54,268 bases of DNA from Desulfobulbaceae bacterium (GCA_024227155.1 JAAELB010000989.1:1-54268); one strand, 5' to 3'. Shown: positions 43,921 to 52,521, counted from the first letter of the stretch. The notes: generated by a model not told the origin, from the sequence alone. Numbers and translations are program-made.

Positions 43921-44343
43921 ATGGCACGAGCGAATAGACACTATATTCCTGGCTGTGTCTGGCATATCACCCATCGATGCCACAAGCAGGAATTTCTTTA
44001 TAAATTTGAAAAAGATAGATTACGCAAAAAAAGAAAGGGGGCACTCTGGGATGGTAGATATCATGCAACTGCAGTCCAGACTGATATACATTTGGCAAAA
44101 TGTCTTGTCTATATGGATCTTAATATGGCCAGGGCTGGCGTGGTTCGACATCCTTCGGCATATGGCATAAGTGGATACGCCGAAATCCAAAACCCACCCA
44201 AGCGCTATTCTATTGTTGACCAGCAAGCTAAAAATGGGACCACGTCATTACAAGAATCTCCGTCGTCTTACAGTGCTCTTTTTAGGGGCAAAAAGGATCT
44301 TCTAAGCACGGGAAATACTTATTTATTGCAACTAAATACCTAG
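43921..44343 (+). pseudogene. REP-associated Y1 transposase (TnpA_REP), internally deleted
   Basis: 140 codons. The N-terminal part 'MARANRHYIPGCVWHITHRC' and the C-terminal part 'RKKRKGALWDGRYHATAVQT', 'YMDLNMARAGVVRHPSAYG' are hallmarks of this family. About 75-90 residues between them, including the HUH metal-binding motif (NHIHLL in relatives), are missing: the sequence jumps in frame from 'YKFEKDR' to 'LRKKRKG'. It should be inactive. It lies next to the hairpin array, which may be its former substrate. Confidence 0.85.
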
Positions 44344-44423
44344 AACTATAAGTGTTATCTCGGTCCGACCCGGTATAAGTACGCCAGCATCGGCTACTTA
44401 TCGTCTCCATATAGAGAAGTTAA

Positions 44424-44535
44424 TCAGCTTCCATCCTTGGTACCATTGGCATTCTGTGCATACTTTCCGTAGACTTCAATGACCCTTTTGGCACTGCTGT
44501 GACCCATTGCTTTTGCGATCCAAAGTGGGGATTCT
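44424..44535 (-). pseudogene. Tyrosine recombinase (integrase) C-terminal remnant
   Basis: On the minus strand the frame reads PLWIAKAMGHSSAKRVIEVY then GKYAQNANG...stop. GHSS and the VY give the Box II His and catalytic Tyr region of phage-type integrases. The frame closes with a TGA just upstream, so only ~36 codons remain. Confidence 0.75.
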
Positions 44536-44560
44536 CACGCAGACAACGCAGTTGTAGTAC

Positions 44561-44585
44561 GTAGGGTGCGTAATGCGCACCCTAC
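44561..44585. repeat. Short perfect palindrome, REP-like
   Basis: GTAGGGTGCG and CGCACCCTAC flank a five-base centre (TAATG). It resembles a GTAGGGTGCG palindrome found scattered in many bacterial genomes, often near decayed mobile elements. Confidence 0.6.
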
Positions 44586-44668
44586 CTGGCTTTGACCAAT
44601 TGATCTAGGTCAAGGTGCTTTTCTGATTCTAGATATATAACAGAAGCTATACTCCAATTTTGTTTATT

Positions 44669-44720
44669 GATGAACATGAGTTCGAGTAGAGCTGGATTCA
44701 ACGATACCCAGTTGAATTTT
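44669..44720 (+). repeat. 52-bp direct repeat, copy 1
   Basis: Begins GATGAACATGAGTTCGAG and ends CCCAGTTGAATTTT. Identical to 49956-50007 except for one base (A/G). The preceding bases also share ACTCC...ATTTTG. Confidence 0.88.
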
Positions 44721-45117
44721 ATTGGCAAGACCACTTCCCATACCATATCTTGGTGCCTGGTATCATGTGAGCGAGGGGGCATGTCTACCTTGGCCTATCC
44801 AGTAAAGCAAAAGCCAAAAGCAGATTTGACCCCTTTCTGCCCCCAGGTAATTGCTGATCAGCATAAATTTAAATGGCATTACGAACATAAATTATAGAGC
44901 TAAATTTCTACTTAGGTGTTACACCTGACCACTACAATGTGGTACAGTTGCGGCAGGCAAATCGATTAACTCTAATAAATTAAGAAGGTTATTAAAGGTT
45001 GAATTTCAGCCTATCGTACCGGTTCCGAAGATGTTAAAAAATCGGTCGATGAAAATTATACCAAAGTTGAAACGTATCTCGATAACCTCTAGACATCTCG
45101 ATTTAATGTTGAGGTAT

Positions 45118-45154
45118 CCATTACGGGACGACCAAAATGGTCGCCCCGTAATGG
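45118..45154. repeat. Strong inverted repeat upstream of the PHA-type hydrolase
   Basis: CCATTACGGG-a-CGACCA pairs with TGGTCG-c-CCCGTAATGG around AAA. No T-tract on either side, so it is not a typical terminator. It may be a palindromic repeat or an operator. Confidence 0.65.
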
Positions 45155-45264
45155 AAGAATGAAAAAACGGAGAAATACAACAGGCCCATGATCTTTGCTG
45201 CTTTAGCTAAAGAGAAGCTGGGTAGAATTGCATTATTATTTAATATCGTATTGGAGAGAGAAAT

Positions 45265-46575
45265 ATGGAAGGTAGTATGGCAGCTCTGAAATTTTCAGCT
45301 TTAGAACAGACTATTGATTTTGAGGAAAAATTTATCCATCCCCCAGTGAATTATACGACAAATTGTATTCAGTCTTATTGGGGACATTATCTAGAATTGG
45401 CTGATAGTATGTTTGAAGCGTATAAGGTGATGTCTGGTGTGGCTCAGGGTTTTTATGGTATGCATAATACCGACCATAAAATGATAAATTTGATAAATCC
45501 TAAGCGCCAGTTAGATTATCTTCATCATGCTACACAGGTTATCGAGCCAATGAAAATGGTTCTTCCTTTTCATGTTGAGTGGAAAGATGAAAGGGCAGAA
45601 TTGATTACCTGTGATGTTAATAATGGGGTCGATGATAACCCAGTAGTTATTTATGTTGCATATACTGGAAGGAGTGCAGCTCTTGCTGATTATAATTCAA
45701 AATTCGAACCTGAAAAAAGATCCAGTCTTGCAAGAGAATTCATAAACAATGGATTTGGCCCTGTGTCAATATTCACCTGCACAGATCCTCTTGAAGAAAA
45801 TCTAGACCATGCGACTCCGGAATATCTTTCAAGTGTCCACTCAGCAAATGAACACATCAAAAACCTGACTGGGTTCGCTCCTCATATTGTGGGATTATGT
45901 CAAATGGGTTATTTCAATGCCTGGAACCTGGCTGATAATCCTGATGATGCTAATACTTTAGTGCTCGCAGGCGCTCCATTTGATCCCCGTAAGGAAAACA
46001 CCCTGACGAAGATTGCTGACAACTTGTCTATGGAGGATATTGCTGATTATCTTAAATTCAGCGGCAATCGCATGTCTGCAAAAAGGATGGCCAAGAGCTG
46101 GCGGTTGATGGCCGACCCCCATCATTATATTGGTTCTCCTGCAACATCAAGTGTTGCAAACAGACATATCAAACTGTTCTCGAAGATGATGAATGACAAC
46201 TTCAGTTCCGAACGGGATTATGTGTTCAAGAGCTGGCTGGATCAGGATGTAGTTGCAGACATTCCAGGTGGATTATATAAAGACTTATTCTCATTCTTTA
46301 AATATGGAATGAATGCTAAGTGTATTGCTGATAAGGATTTCTCAAAAATAACCTGTCCGACTGCCGTTATCTCTGGAGGCAAGGATGATATTAGCCCAGT
46401 AGATACCTGTGTTGCTATATTTGATCATATAGAAAGCCCCATTAAGACCCATTTTCATAATCCTCTTGTAGGTCATGCAGGAATATACAACTCCGAAAGA
46501 TCCCTTACCGACAAATATGACGAGAACAACTGGCAGGCCATCATGGCCTGGATGAAGAAACACAGCAAATACTGA
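45265..46575 (+). CDS. PhaC/PhaZ-like alpha/beta hydrolase (polyhydroxyalkanoate metabolism)
   Basis: 436 aa. The nucleophile elbow is GLCQMG with Cys212 in place of Ser, as in PHA synthases and intracellular depolymerases. Asp374 (SGGKDDISP) and His404 (VGHAGIYN) complete a Cys-Asp-His triad. The N-terminal 'INPKRQLDYLHHA' segment and the late catalytic Asp fit the PhaC/PhaZ superfamily. It could polymerise or break down polyhydroxyalkanoate; no phaA, phaB, phaE or clear phasin is intact next to it. A possible phasin tail lies upstream at 45007-45090. ATG follows TTGGAGAGAGAAAT. Confidence 0.75.
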   Translation: MEGSMAALKFSALEQTIDFEEKFIHPPVNYTTNCIQSYWGHYLELADSMFEAYKVMSGVAQGFYGMHNTDHKMINLINPKRQLDYLHHATQVIEPMKMVLPFHVEWKDERAELITCDVNNGVDDNPVVIYVAYTGRSAALADYNSKFEPEKRSSLAREFINNGFGPVSIFTCTDPLEENLDHATPEYLSSVHSANEHIKNLTGFAPHIVGLCQMGYFNAWNLADNPDDANTLVLAGAPFDPRKENTLTKIADNLSMEDIADYLKFSGNRMSAKRMAKSWRLMADPHHYIGSPATSSVANRHIKLFSKMMNDNFSSERDYVFKSWLDQDVVADIPGGLYKDLFSFFKYGMNAKCIADKDFSKITCPTAVISGGKDDISPVDTCVAIFDHIESPIKTHFHNPLVGHAGIYNSERSLTDKYDENNWQAIMAWMKKHSKY

Positions 46576-47281
46576 TGCTCAGTCCCTTAGCCTATATTCC
46601 CTTCTAGTAGGTTGCCCGAGAATAGGAATTGCTTGGCAGGACACTGTGTTTTCCTCTCAATTCGCGTTAACACTGGAATTGAGAGGATGCAGGAAAATTA
46701 TTCTTTATCTATTGATGAGACCGTTGATTCCGGCTCAAGTGCAATCGCCATGACGAGGAATGGACGCTGTGCGATTACTGTGAAAAAGGGATCAAATCGA
46801 AAGCGCCGGTAAAAGCCGGCAAAGAGTTAAGGGTGAAAGTCCCTACATAGTAAAGGCTAGCGACCAGCTATGGCCTCCAGGTCATGCGTCGGCTACCCGA
46901 AAGGGAGCGGCGAAGCGTTGACAGGGGTACGTGCAGGCCCAGCTATTGAGCTCCGAAATCACCTGGCGCTTACAAAAACGGTTTTTTTCACTCTGTAACT
47001 TACTTGCCTAACCACAACTATGTGCTTGAGATATTTTCGGCACAATGCCTCTCTCTGTGTAAGATTAGTGTAAGAGTCCTTTGATAAGATAAAGAATATC
47101 ATAATGATAAAAAGCAGGAGTATGTGAGACACTGGCTCCTCGTTAGCTTTAAAAGGAATACAATAGATTCAGGCTTCGTTCTTACATGTATTGAACATGT
47201 TGAAAATATTTGCTTATCCTCTCGCTGTAAAAATTGAAACGGAATCTGTCAATTGCGATCGATAAGCTGGAGGCTGGAAAA
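46576..47281. other. Intergenic region with group II intron fragment
   Basis: 46653-46686 is a hairpin (CCTCTCAATTC/GAATTGAGAGG) that may end the hydrolase transcript. 46769 to about 46972 is a group II intron 5' part. 46973-47233 is AT-rich with nothing recognisable. The RBS and start of the SpoIIE gene follow. Confidence 0.65.
46769..46972 (+). mobile_element. Group II intron fragment (5' end, domain I)
   Basis: Starts at the consensus 5' splice sequence GTGCG. It carries the domain I hallmark blocks GGGTGAAAGTCCCTAC, AAGGCTAGCGACCAG, TATGGCCTCCAGGTCATGCG and CCCGAAAGGG...GCGAAGCGTTGACAGG. No reverse transcriptase, domain V or domain VI follows before the next gene, so it is a truncated remnant. 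The 66-codon ORF over it (46612-46812) is an artefact. Confidence 0.88.
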
Positions 47282-48061
47282 ATGGAATCCAACACTTATG
47301 AACGACGACAATTCTCACATCTTGAATTGACTGATCAATCCATCGGACAGATCCAGCGCTCTTTCCCGCCATCAGCTAGTCAGTGCCTGAAAGGGTTTGA
47401 ACTTGCAGGTCGCTCCATCTCCTGCATTGGGGAAGGGGGGGACTATTTTGACTTCCTATACGGTCCTGATTTTCAGGATGACAGCTTGAAAGTTATTGTT
47501 GGGGACGTCGCGGGCCATGGAATAGATGCAGCTTTGCTGATGAGTTCTGCAAAAACATTCATCCGAACTCGTGCAACCGTCCCTGGTAAACCTGCCGAAG
47601 TTGTATCAGATATTAATCGATATTTTTTCTTAAAGAATTCACACTCAGGTCATTTCATGACCTTGTTTTTTCTTGATGTTGATCTTGGCACCGGTGATGC
47701 TTCATGGGTGAGAGCGGGGCATGATCCCGCTATTATTTTCTACCCACGGACAGAGCGATTCGAAGAACTCAAGGGAGTCGGGCTACCTCTTGGTGTTGAC
47801 TACGGCCATTGTTACAGAGAGTATCAATTTGCTAAACTCCCCCAAGGAACAGTTTTAGCCTTGGGAACTGACGGGATATGGGAAGCACGGAATGATAGAG
47901 AAGAGTTTTTCGGCAAGGACCACTTTAGAAATATCCTGAGAGAAACCGTCATGTATTCAGCACAAGAAATTGTAAATGCTGTATTGGCTGAGCTAGCAAC
48001 ATTTTGTAGCGGTGTATCTTTTGGTGATGATGTCACCTTGGTTATCGTAAAAGTCATCTAA
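47282..48061 (+). CDS. SpoIIE/RsbU-type PP2C phosphatase
   Basis: 259 aa from ATG 47282, chosen for the GGAGG at 47269 (an upstream TTG at 47234 lacks one). Family line: 'QIQRSFPPSASQCLKGFELAGRS', metal Asp in 'EGGDYFDF', 'GDVAGHGIDAALLMSSAK', 'GTDGIWEARN' and 'SFGDDVTLVIVKV'. Such phosphatases act on anti-sigma antagonists or feed second-messenger partner switches. No receiver or sensor domain is attached and no anti-sigma gene lies nearby, so the partner is unknown. Confidence 0.88.
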   Translation: MESNTYERRQFSHLELTDQSIGQIQRSFPPSASQCLKGFELAGRSISCIGEGGDYFDFLYGPDFQDDSLKVIVGDVAGHGIDAALLMSSAKTFIRTRATVPGKPAEVVSDINRYFFLKNSHSGHFMTLFFLDVDLGTGDASWVRAGHDPAIIFYPRTERFEELKGVGLPLGVDYGHCYREYQFAKLPQGTVLALGTDGIWEARNDREEFFGKDHFRNILRETVMYSAQEIVNAVLAELATFCSGVSFGDDVTLVIVKVI

Positions 48062-48198
48062 CCATTTCAAAGAGACCTGCAGACTGTTTACTCTTGGCCT
48101 AAACATAAAAGCTCTCACGTCTCTATATGACTCATAGCGAAAAATCGAAATTTAATAGACAATTGGAGAGTGAAAAAAACCACTGAGGAGGGAATGAA

Positions 48199-49725
48199 AT
48201 GCCTAAGAATTTAATTGTGTGTGCCGATGGTACAGGGAATCAAGGTGGCTCTACTCCGAGCAGCAACGTTTACAAAATATATAAGGCTATCGACAAACAT
48301 TATGTGGGAAAAGAAGAAGATGGGAAATTAGATGAGCAAATTGTATTTTACGACAATGGTGTTGGCACTGAAAAAAATAAATTAATCCGGATTATTGGAG
48401 GAGCATTTGGTTTTGGCTTTAAGGATAATGTATGCGATCTCTATAAATTTCTTGCGAGAAATTATGAGAAGGGTGACAAAATATTTTTCTTTGGCTTCAG
48501 CCGTGGTGCTTCAACTGTAAGAGCCTGTAATGGATTTATAAGCAGTTGCGGATTGGTAAGGGGGCGGGGCCTTCGCAATCGTGAATTTAAGATATTGGTG
48601 GAGGAAGCGTTTGATGCTTACAAAGTACGTTTAAAAGAGCCGGAGAAAGGGGAAAAAATTAGAAATTCTGACAGTTCAAATGGTGTCGTCGATATTCATA
48701 TGATGGGTATATGGGATACTGTTGTTGCCTTAGGGTTTCCGAAAAGGACGGATGTTACGGGGCCTGTCTCGGCGATATTAAATATCTTTTTCTGCCTTGC
48801 AGAGAAGGCTCTCGACAAAATCATGCCGCACAGCTTCTATAACTACAGTCTTACAGATAATGTAAAGCATGCGTATCAGGCCTTAGCGATTGATGATGAG
48901 CGAACTGCCTTCTGGCCTTTTGTCTTGCAGGAGAAAGGTCGGAAGGACGACAGTGTCGAACAGGTCTGGTTTGCCGGAATGCATTCAAATGTTGGCGGTG
49001 GATATGGACGCTCTGGCACAGCAAGCATCCCTTTGCATTGGATGATTCTGCGTGCAGTGGAAAGAGGACTCGAGTTTAACCATGATGCAGTACAACAAGC
49101 ATTTGAAAACAGTCATGTTTATGGTCGTATTCACAATTCAAGGGATGGCTTTGCAGTTATGTACCGCTATCATCCCAGAGTTATTGAACTGCTCTGCGAT
49201 GGCAGGCTAAATGGAAATATCCGGCTGCATAGCAGCGTTATTGATCGCATTAAATCACGTACAGCCAATTATTCTCCGGGGCAGTTGCCAACAAAATTTG
49301 AGGTGGTAGACAGTGATAGGAAGGTCCCACCGGTAATTTGGAATCCTGGGAAGAATCCAAAATGGGCGGAGTTGCGAGCTGAAATCGACACCTGGGTTTT
49401 AAGGAGAAAGGGCCTTTATGCAGTAATGCTGACCTTTGTGATAACATTTCTAGTCACTGCATTCAGGCTCCGTGATTACCATGAGGCCGAAGGCTGCACA
49501 GTGTTCTGGAGTTATCTGGCGGGCTTTTTTGGTTATCTCTTGCCAGACTTCTTCGATGGATTGATAACCTTTGTCGTTGCACAACATTACATGGTTTTTG
49601 TCTTTACCATTATTTTGGTATCTCTATATGTTTGGGCAAGAAGATGGTGCTACAATAAAACGGTTGATGCTTGTGAAAGGCTCCGCCATCTCATTATTCA
49701 TTATCAGAATGATAACAATGGGTAA
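48199..49725 (+). CDS. DUF2235 (Tle1-like) alpha/beta hydrolase with C-terminal membrane segments
   Basis: 508 aa. The N-terminus 'KNLIVCADGTGNQGGS' and the nucleophile elbow GFSRGA (Ser101) define DUF2235; 'WFAGMHSNVGGGY' holds the downstream catalytic region. Two or three hydrophobic segments lie at about 410-480 (VMLTFVITFLVTAF; YLAGFFGYLLPDFF; YMVFVFTIILVSLYVW), so it is membrane-anchored. Some relatives are type VI secretion phospholipases (Tle1); no T6SS genes are here, so an effector role is not supported. ATG follows GAGGAGGGAATGAA. Confidence 0.85.
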   Translation: MPKNLIVCADGTGNQGGSTPSSNVYKIYKAIDKHYVGKEEDGKLDEQIVFYDNGVGTEKNKLIRIIGGAFGFGFKDNVCDLYKFLARNYEKGDKIFFFGFSRGASTVRACNGFISSCGLVRGRGLRNREFKILVEEAFDAYKVRLKEPEKGEKIRNSDSSNGVVDIHMMGIWDTVVALGFPKRTDVTGPVSAILNIFFCLAEKALDKIMPHSFYNYSLTDNVKHAYQALAIDDERTAFWPFVLQEKGRKDDSVEQVWFAGMHSNVGGGYGRSGTASIPLHWMILRAVERGLEFNHDAVQQAFENSHVYGRIHNSRDGFAVMYRYHPRVIELLCDGRLNGNIRLHSSVIDRIKSRTANYSPGQLPTKFEVVDSDRKVPPVIWNPGKNPKWAELRAEIDTWVLRRKGLYAVMLTFVITFLVTAFRLRDYHEAEGCTVFWSYLAGFFGYLLPDFFDGLITFVVAQHYMVFVFTIILVSLYVWARRWCYNKTVDACERLRHLIIHYQNDNNG

Positions 49726-49804
49726 ATCACCATCAGTAATGAATAATTTGGTATTATATCGACTTTACAGAGACTTTAAACAGGCATAACCGAGGAGGAC
49801 TAAA

Positions 49805-49885
49805 ATGACAGTATATGCGTTTGATGGAATCTGGAATTCAGGCGAGGCCGATGACACATCAAGATATCAGCGTGGTGCGTTTTAA
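49805..49885 (+). pseudogene. Truncated N-terminus of a second DUF2235-like gene
   Basis: A strong RBS (GAGGAGGAC) and ATG open a 26-codon frame, MTVYAFDGIWNSGEADD..., whose YAFDGxWN matches the start of DUF2235/Tle1-type proteins. The frame ends at TAA 49883, and 70 bp later copy 2 of the 52-bp direct repeat begins. Too short to act; reads as a gene cut by a rearrangement. Confidence 0.6.
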
Positions 49886-49955
49886 AGAACTCAATACAGA
49901 GAGTGAAAACAACTGGGGAGATTTGTGGTAAAATAACCGCATACTCCTCAATTTT

Positions 49956-50007
49956 GATGAACATGAGTTCGAGTAGAGCTGGATTCAACGATACCCAGTT
50001 GGATTTT
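49956..50007 (+). repeat. 52-bp direct repeat, copy 2
   Basis: One mismatch to 44669-44720 over 52 bp, same orientation, 5.29 kb apart. It lies just after the truncated DUF2235 start and 34 bp before the hemerythrin gene. Confidence 0.88.
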
Positions 50008-50040
50008 CATACATATACGACCTTCAAAGGGGTTCCTGGA

Positions 50041-50823
50041 ATGGAAATTTACAAAAACAAAGGAATCAAAGACATAATTACTGAATTCCCCAAAATTGGA
50101 GATATTCTTGAGGAGTATGATATCGGATGTGTCCCATGCACTGTTGGGATATGCCAACTAAAGGACATTCTTGACATCCACAAGATGGCGCCAGAGAAAG
50201 AACTAGAACTTATGACACGTATTGAGGCAGTCATTTATCCAGAACGGGAAATTCAGTCCGCTGAGCCTGTTGATTCAGCTCTATCAGTCGATTCACCACA
50301 TGTGTTCTCGGCACCGATGCAAAGGTTGGTCGATGAACATGTCACGGTTAAACGTTGGTTGGCACTTATTCCCACAGTGGTTGACAAAATTGATCTGTCA
50401 ACTGATAAGGGAGTGCGAGTTATAGTTGATGGCATTGACCTAATTAGGTCATACGCAGACAGATTACACCATGGCAAGGAAGAAGACGTTTTGTTCACCT
50501 ATTTTGATGATTCTGAAAAGATCTTTCAGGTTATCTATGAAGATCATCGAATTGCACGTAACCATGTCAAGGAGATGCTTACAGCCTTAGAGAAAAAAGA
50601 TGTATTAGCTTTGAGCAAGCACCTGACCGCCTACGGCCTGTTGCTGGCCGAGCATATTAAAAAGGAAGATGAAATACTTTTTCCTTGGTTAGATCGGAAA
50701 CTCACAGCAGAGCAGGTTGTTGAACTTTCAGAAAAATTTGATTTAGAAGACAAGCAGATTGGTGTAGATCCAGAAAAATATGATTTGTATTTGAGCAGGC
50801 TCGAAGGTCGATTTAAGAATTAA
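50041..50823 (+). CDS. Hemerythrin-domain protein (RIC/ScdA-like)
   Basis: 260 aa from ATG 50041; the upstream open frame to 49903 is repeat DNA. Residues 1-60 carry a DUF1858/ScdA-like helical part with 'GCVPCTVGICQL'. Residues ~95-235 form a four-helix HHE fold with metal ligands His in 'VDEHVTVKRW', 'RLHHGKEEDVLF', 'YEDHRIARNHV' and 'AEHIKKEDEILFPWLD'. Relatives repair iron-sulfur centres or sense oxygen/NO through a di-iron site. In an anaerobe this would be a stress protein, but the exact role is not shown. Confidence 0.87.
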   Translation: MEIYKNKGIKDIITEFPKIGDILEEYDIGCVPCTVGICQLKDILDIHKMAPEKELELMTRIEAVIYPEREIQSAEPVDSALSVDSPHVFSAPMQRLVDEHVTVKRWLALIPTVVDKIDLSTDKGVRVIVDGIDLIRSYADRLHHGKEEDVLFTYFDDSEKIFQVIYEDHRIARNHVKEMLTALEKKDVLALSKHLTAYGLLLAEHIKKEDEILFPWLDRKLTAEQVVELSEKFDLEDKQIGVDPEKYDLYLSRLEGRFKN

Positions 50824-50889
50824 GATCTTTGTAAAATTAGCGATCGAGACGCTATAATTCAGAATAACCTCTTCTTGGAGATCGTTGCT

Positions 50890-51327
50890 ATGTGCGAAAG
50901 TTATATTCTCAAATGTCAGTGTGGAGAGAAGAAAGGGGAAATTTTCTTCGGTAAAATGCTGTTGAATGAAAGTTCTGTAGAGCAGCTTTTCTGTCCAATC
51001 TGCAGTGAAGGGCATTATGACATGAAACAGCATAGGGTCTTGGACAACGGATGGGTCCTTGAACTGAATATGGATGTCATTAAATCACATTCGTCAACCT
51101 TTGGAATGGACGGTGATTCCATCACTGCCGATTGGATTTTTGATAATGGTTACGTCACTTGGGTGGGTATAACTCCGAACGATACTGAAATACGAAATCG
51201 GGAACGGGACAAAATTCAACAACTCGCAAAAACTGATCTACTTGCCTATGTTAAGGCGATGAAGGCATGGGGCGTTGAGCGTGAAAAACAATTTAGCAAA
51301 CAAGGATGGAGGAAAATGCGAGTATGA
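50890..51327 (+). CDS. Unknown small protein with CxC...CxxC motif
   Basis: 145 aa from ATG 50890 (TTG 50875 upstream is less likely; GGAG lies 10 nt before the ATG). 'LKCQCGEKKG' and 'LFCPICSEGH' together could bind one zinc. The C-terminal third is charged and helical. No signal peptide. It follows the hemerythrin gene by 66 bp. Family not recognised. Confidence 0.6.
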   Translation: MCESYILKCQCGEKKGEIFFGKMLLNESSVEQLFCPICSEGHYDMKQHRVLDNGWVLELNMDVIKSHSSTFGMDGDSITADWIFDNGYVTWVGITPNDTEIRNRERDKIQQLAKTDLLAYVKAMKAWGVEREKQFSKQGWRKMRV

Positions 51328-51800
51328 CCAGTGTATTACCAAACTCCTAGGTTATAAACCTAGTCCCCTTCAGTTTTTTTCCCAAATCGAAATAGGTTTT
51401 TTGCCGATTGCCTGAGACGACCAGATCACATAGTGTGGTATTCATACTTGTTACTGGAATAAAGGAGAGCAGACTCACTTGTTGACGATCCTCCAGTTAC
51501 AACCTGGCAAACATTGTGTGTCAGGAGCCTGTCGGTAAGGCCAATGTGGGTGCCCGTAATACTCTGATATTATACAAGTCCCTCGGAATAGCACGAGCCG
51601 CGACACTCGTGTAGTATTCATGATATCAATGCGTTACTGCCTATAAACTGCATAAATCCGACAGACTTCTGGCGACACTTCTTAGAACACCTCGTTTCGT
51701 GAAAAAGTATTGCTTTTGCTATTTTAGAGTGGGCAGAGGAGGGCTGATACCCGGTGATACTTGCCTACAACTCACATAACCCTTTTTTAGGAGTAATGCG
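51328..51800. other. Intergenic region before acetate-type permease
   Basis: 473 bp. No ORF, RNA gene or repeat recognised. A promoter for the permease gene is expected, but I see no strong consensus. Confidence 0.5.
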
Positions 51801-52400
51801 ATGTCACAAGAACACAGTTTTGTATCACCAGGACCCGCTGGTCTTGGAGCTCTGGCAGTTGCTTGTTTTGGTTTTGGAGCAGTATTCACTGGCAAAGTAG
51901 GACTTGGCGGTCTACCTCTGCTTGCTGCCTGGCTTATAGGTGGCGGGATCGTCCAGTACACCGTTGCGGTTATGGAACTTAAAGATCACAATATGACGGG
52001 AGGTAATGTTTTCCTCTTTTTCAGTGCCTTTTTTATGTTTGGCGCTGCCCTGTCGGTCATGTTCAAGTATCTGATGTTGGCAGGTATCCTTGGTGATGTC
52101 AAGCCACAGGCAATGGTTGAAGGCTTTTGCTGGATGGCCGGAGCCGCCTTTCTTACTGCAGTTACTCCATCCTATCTGAAGAGCCCGACACCACTCTTTT
52201 TAATTGTTCTACTGCTTGACATAGCCCTTTGGATTATTGTTGGCTTAGACATGGGTTTCATCGGTGCAGCATTAAAACCCGTTGTAGGCTATCTGCTTTT
52301 TGCTTGTGGCTGGATCGCAATTTACCTCGTTGCTGCAATCGTCAACAACCATGTCTATGGCCGTGTGATTCTGCCAACCTTTGGTACATTAAAAAAATAA
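51801..52400 (+). CDS. GPR1/FUN34/YaaH family transporter (acetate/succinate type)
   Basis: 199 aa with six membrane helices: 'GPAGLGALAVACFGFGAVF', 'LPLLAAWLIGGGIVQYTVA', 'GGNVFLFFSAFFMFGAALS', 'AMVEGFCWMAGAAFLTAV', 'LFLIVLLLDIALWIIVGLD', 'VVGYLLFACGWIAIYLVAA'. The N-terminal SPGPAGLGAL corresponds to the family NPAPLGL motif. Moves acetate or other small carboxylates across the inner membrane. The acyl-CoA ligase that follows after 121 bp would activate such a substrate. RBS TTAGGAGTAATG. Confidence 0.9.
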   Translation: MSQEHSFVSPGPAGLGALAVACFGFGAVFTGKVGLGGLPLLAAWLIGGGIVQYTVAVMELKDHNMTGGNVFLFFSAFFMFGAALSVMFKYLMLAGILGDVKPQAMVEGFCWMAGAAFLTAVTPSYLKSPTPLFLIVLLLDIALWIIVGLDMGFIGAALKPVVGYLLFACGWIAIYLVAAIVNNHVYGRVILPTFGTLKK

Positions 52401-52521
52401 CCAATCATAAAGCTGGCCACGAGCCAGCTTTAAAAATATTTTTTTGTGCCGCTATACTATGTGCCAACCAGACTAATCTCACCAGTATTTTTTACCACTT
52501 TCAAATTCAAGGAGAACGCTC

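Larger units (their letters stand above)
44344..45264. other. Decayed accessory stretch
   Basis: No intact gene. Contents: a tyrosine-recombinase tail on the minus strand (44424-44535), a palindrome (44561-44585), the first copy of a 52-bp direct repeat (44669-44720), a coding-like remnant 'AYRTGSEDVKKSVDENYTK' (45007-45090, possibly the end of a phasin-like gene), and a hairpin (45118-45154). Confidence 0.65.

Noticed and set aside
44669-44720. Integron attC site, since the 52-bp repeat contains ATTCAAC and GTTGAAT
   Set aside because: The two core-like boxes are only 8 bp apart, with no L boxes and no integron integrase; the match is likely chance.
44582-44897. Small ORFs of 66 and 76 aa over the direct repeat
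   Set aside because: No RBS, no recognisable domain, and their shared residues come only from the repeated DNA.
46612-46812. 66-aa ORF
   Set aside because: It crosses the 5' boundary of a group II intron fragment and shows no protein-like features.
48199-49725. Type VI secretion effector Tle1
   Set aside because: Only the DUF2235 fold supports it; no VgrG, Hcp, adaptor or immunity gene is nearby and the protein has its own membrane helices.
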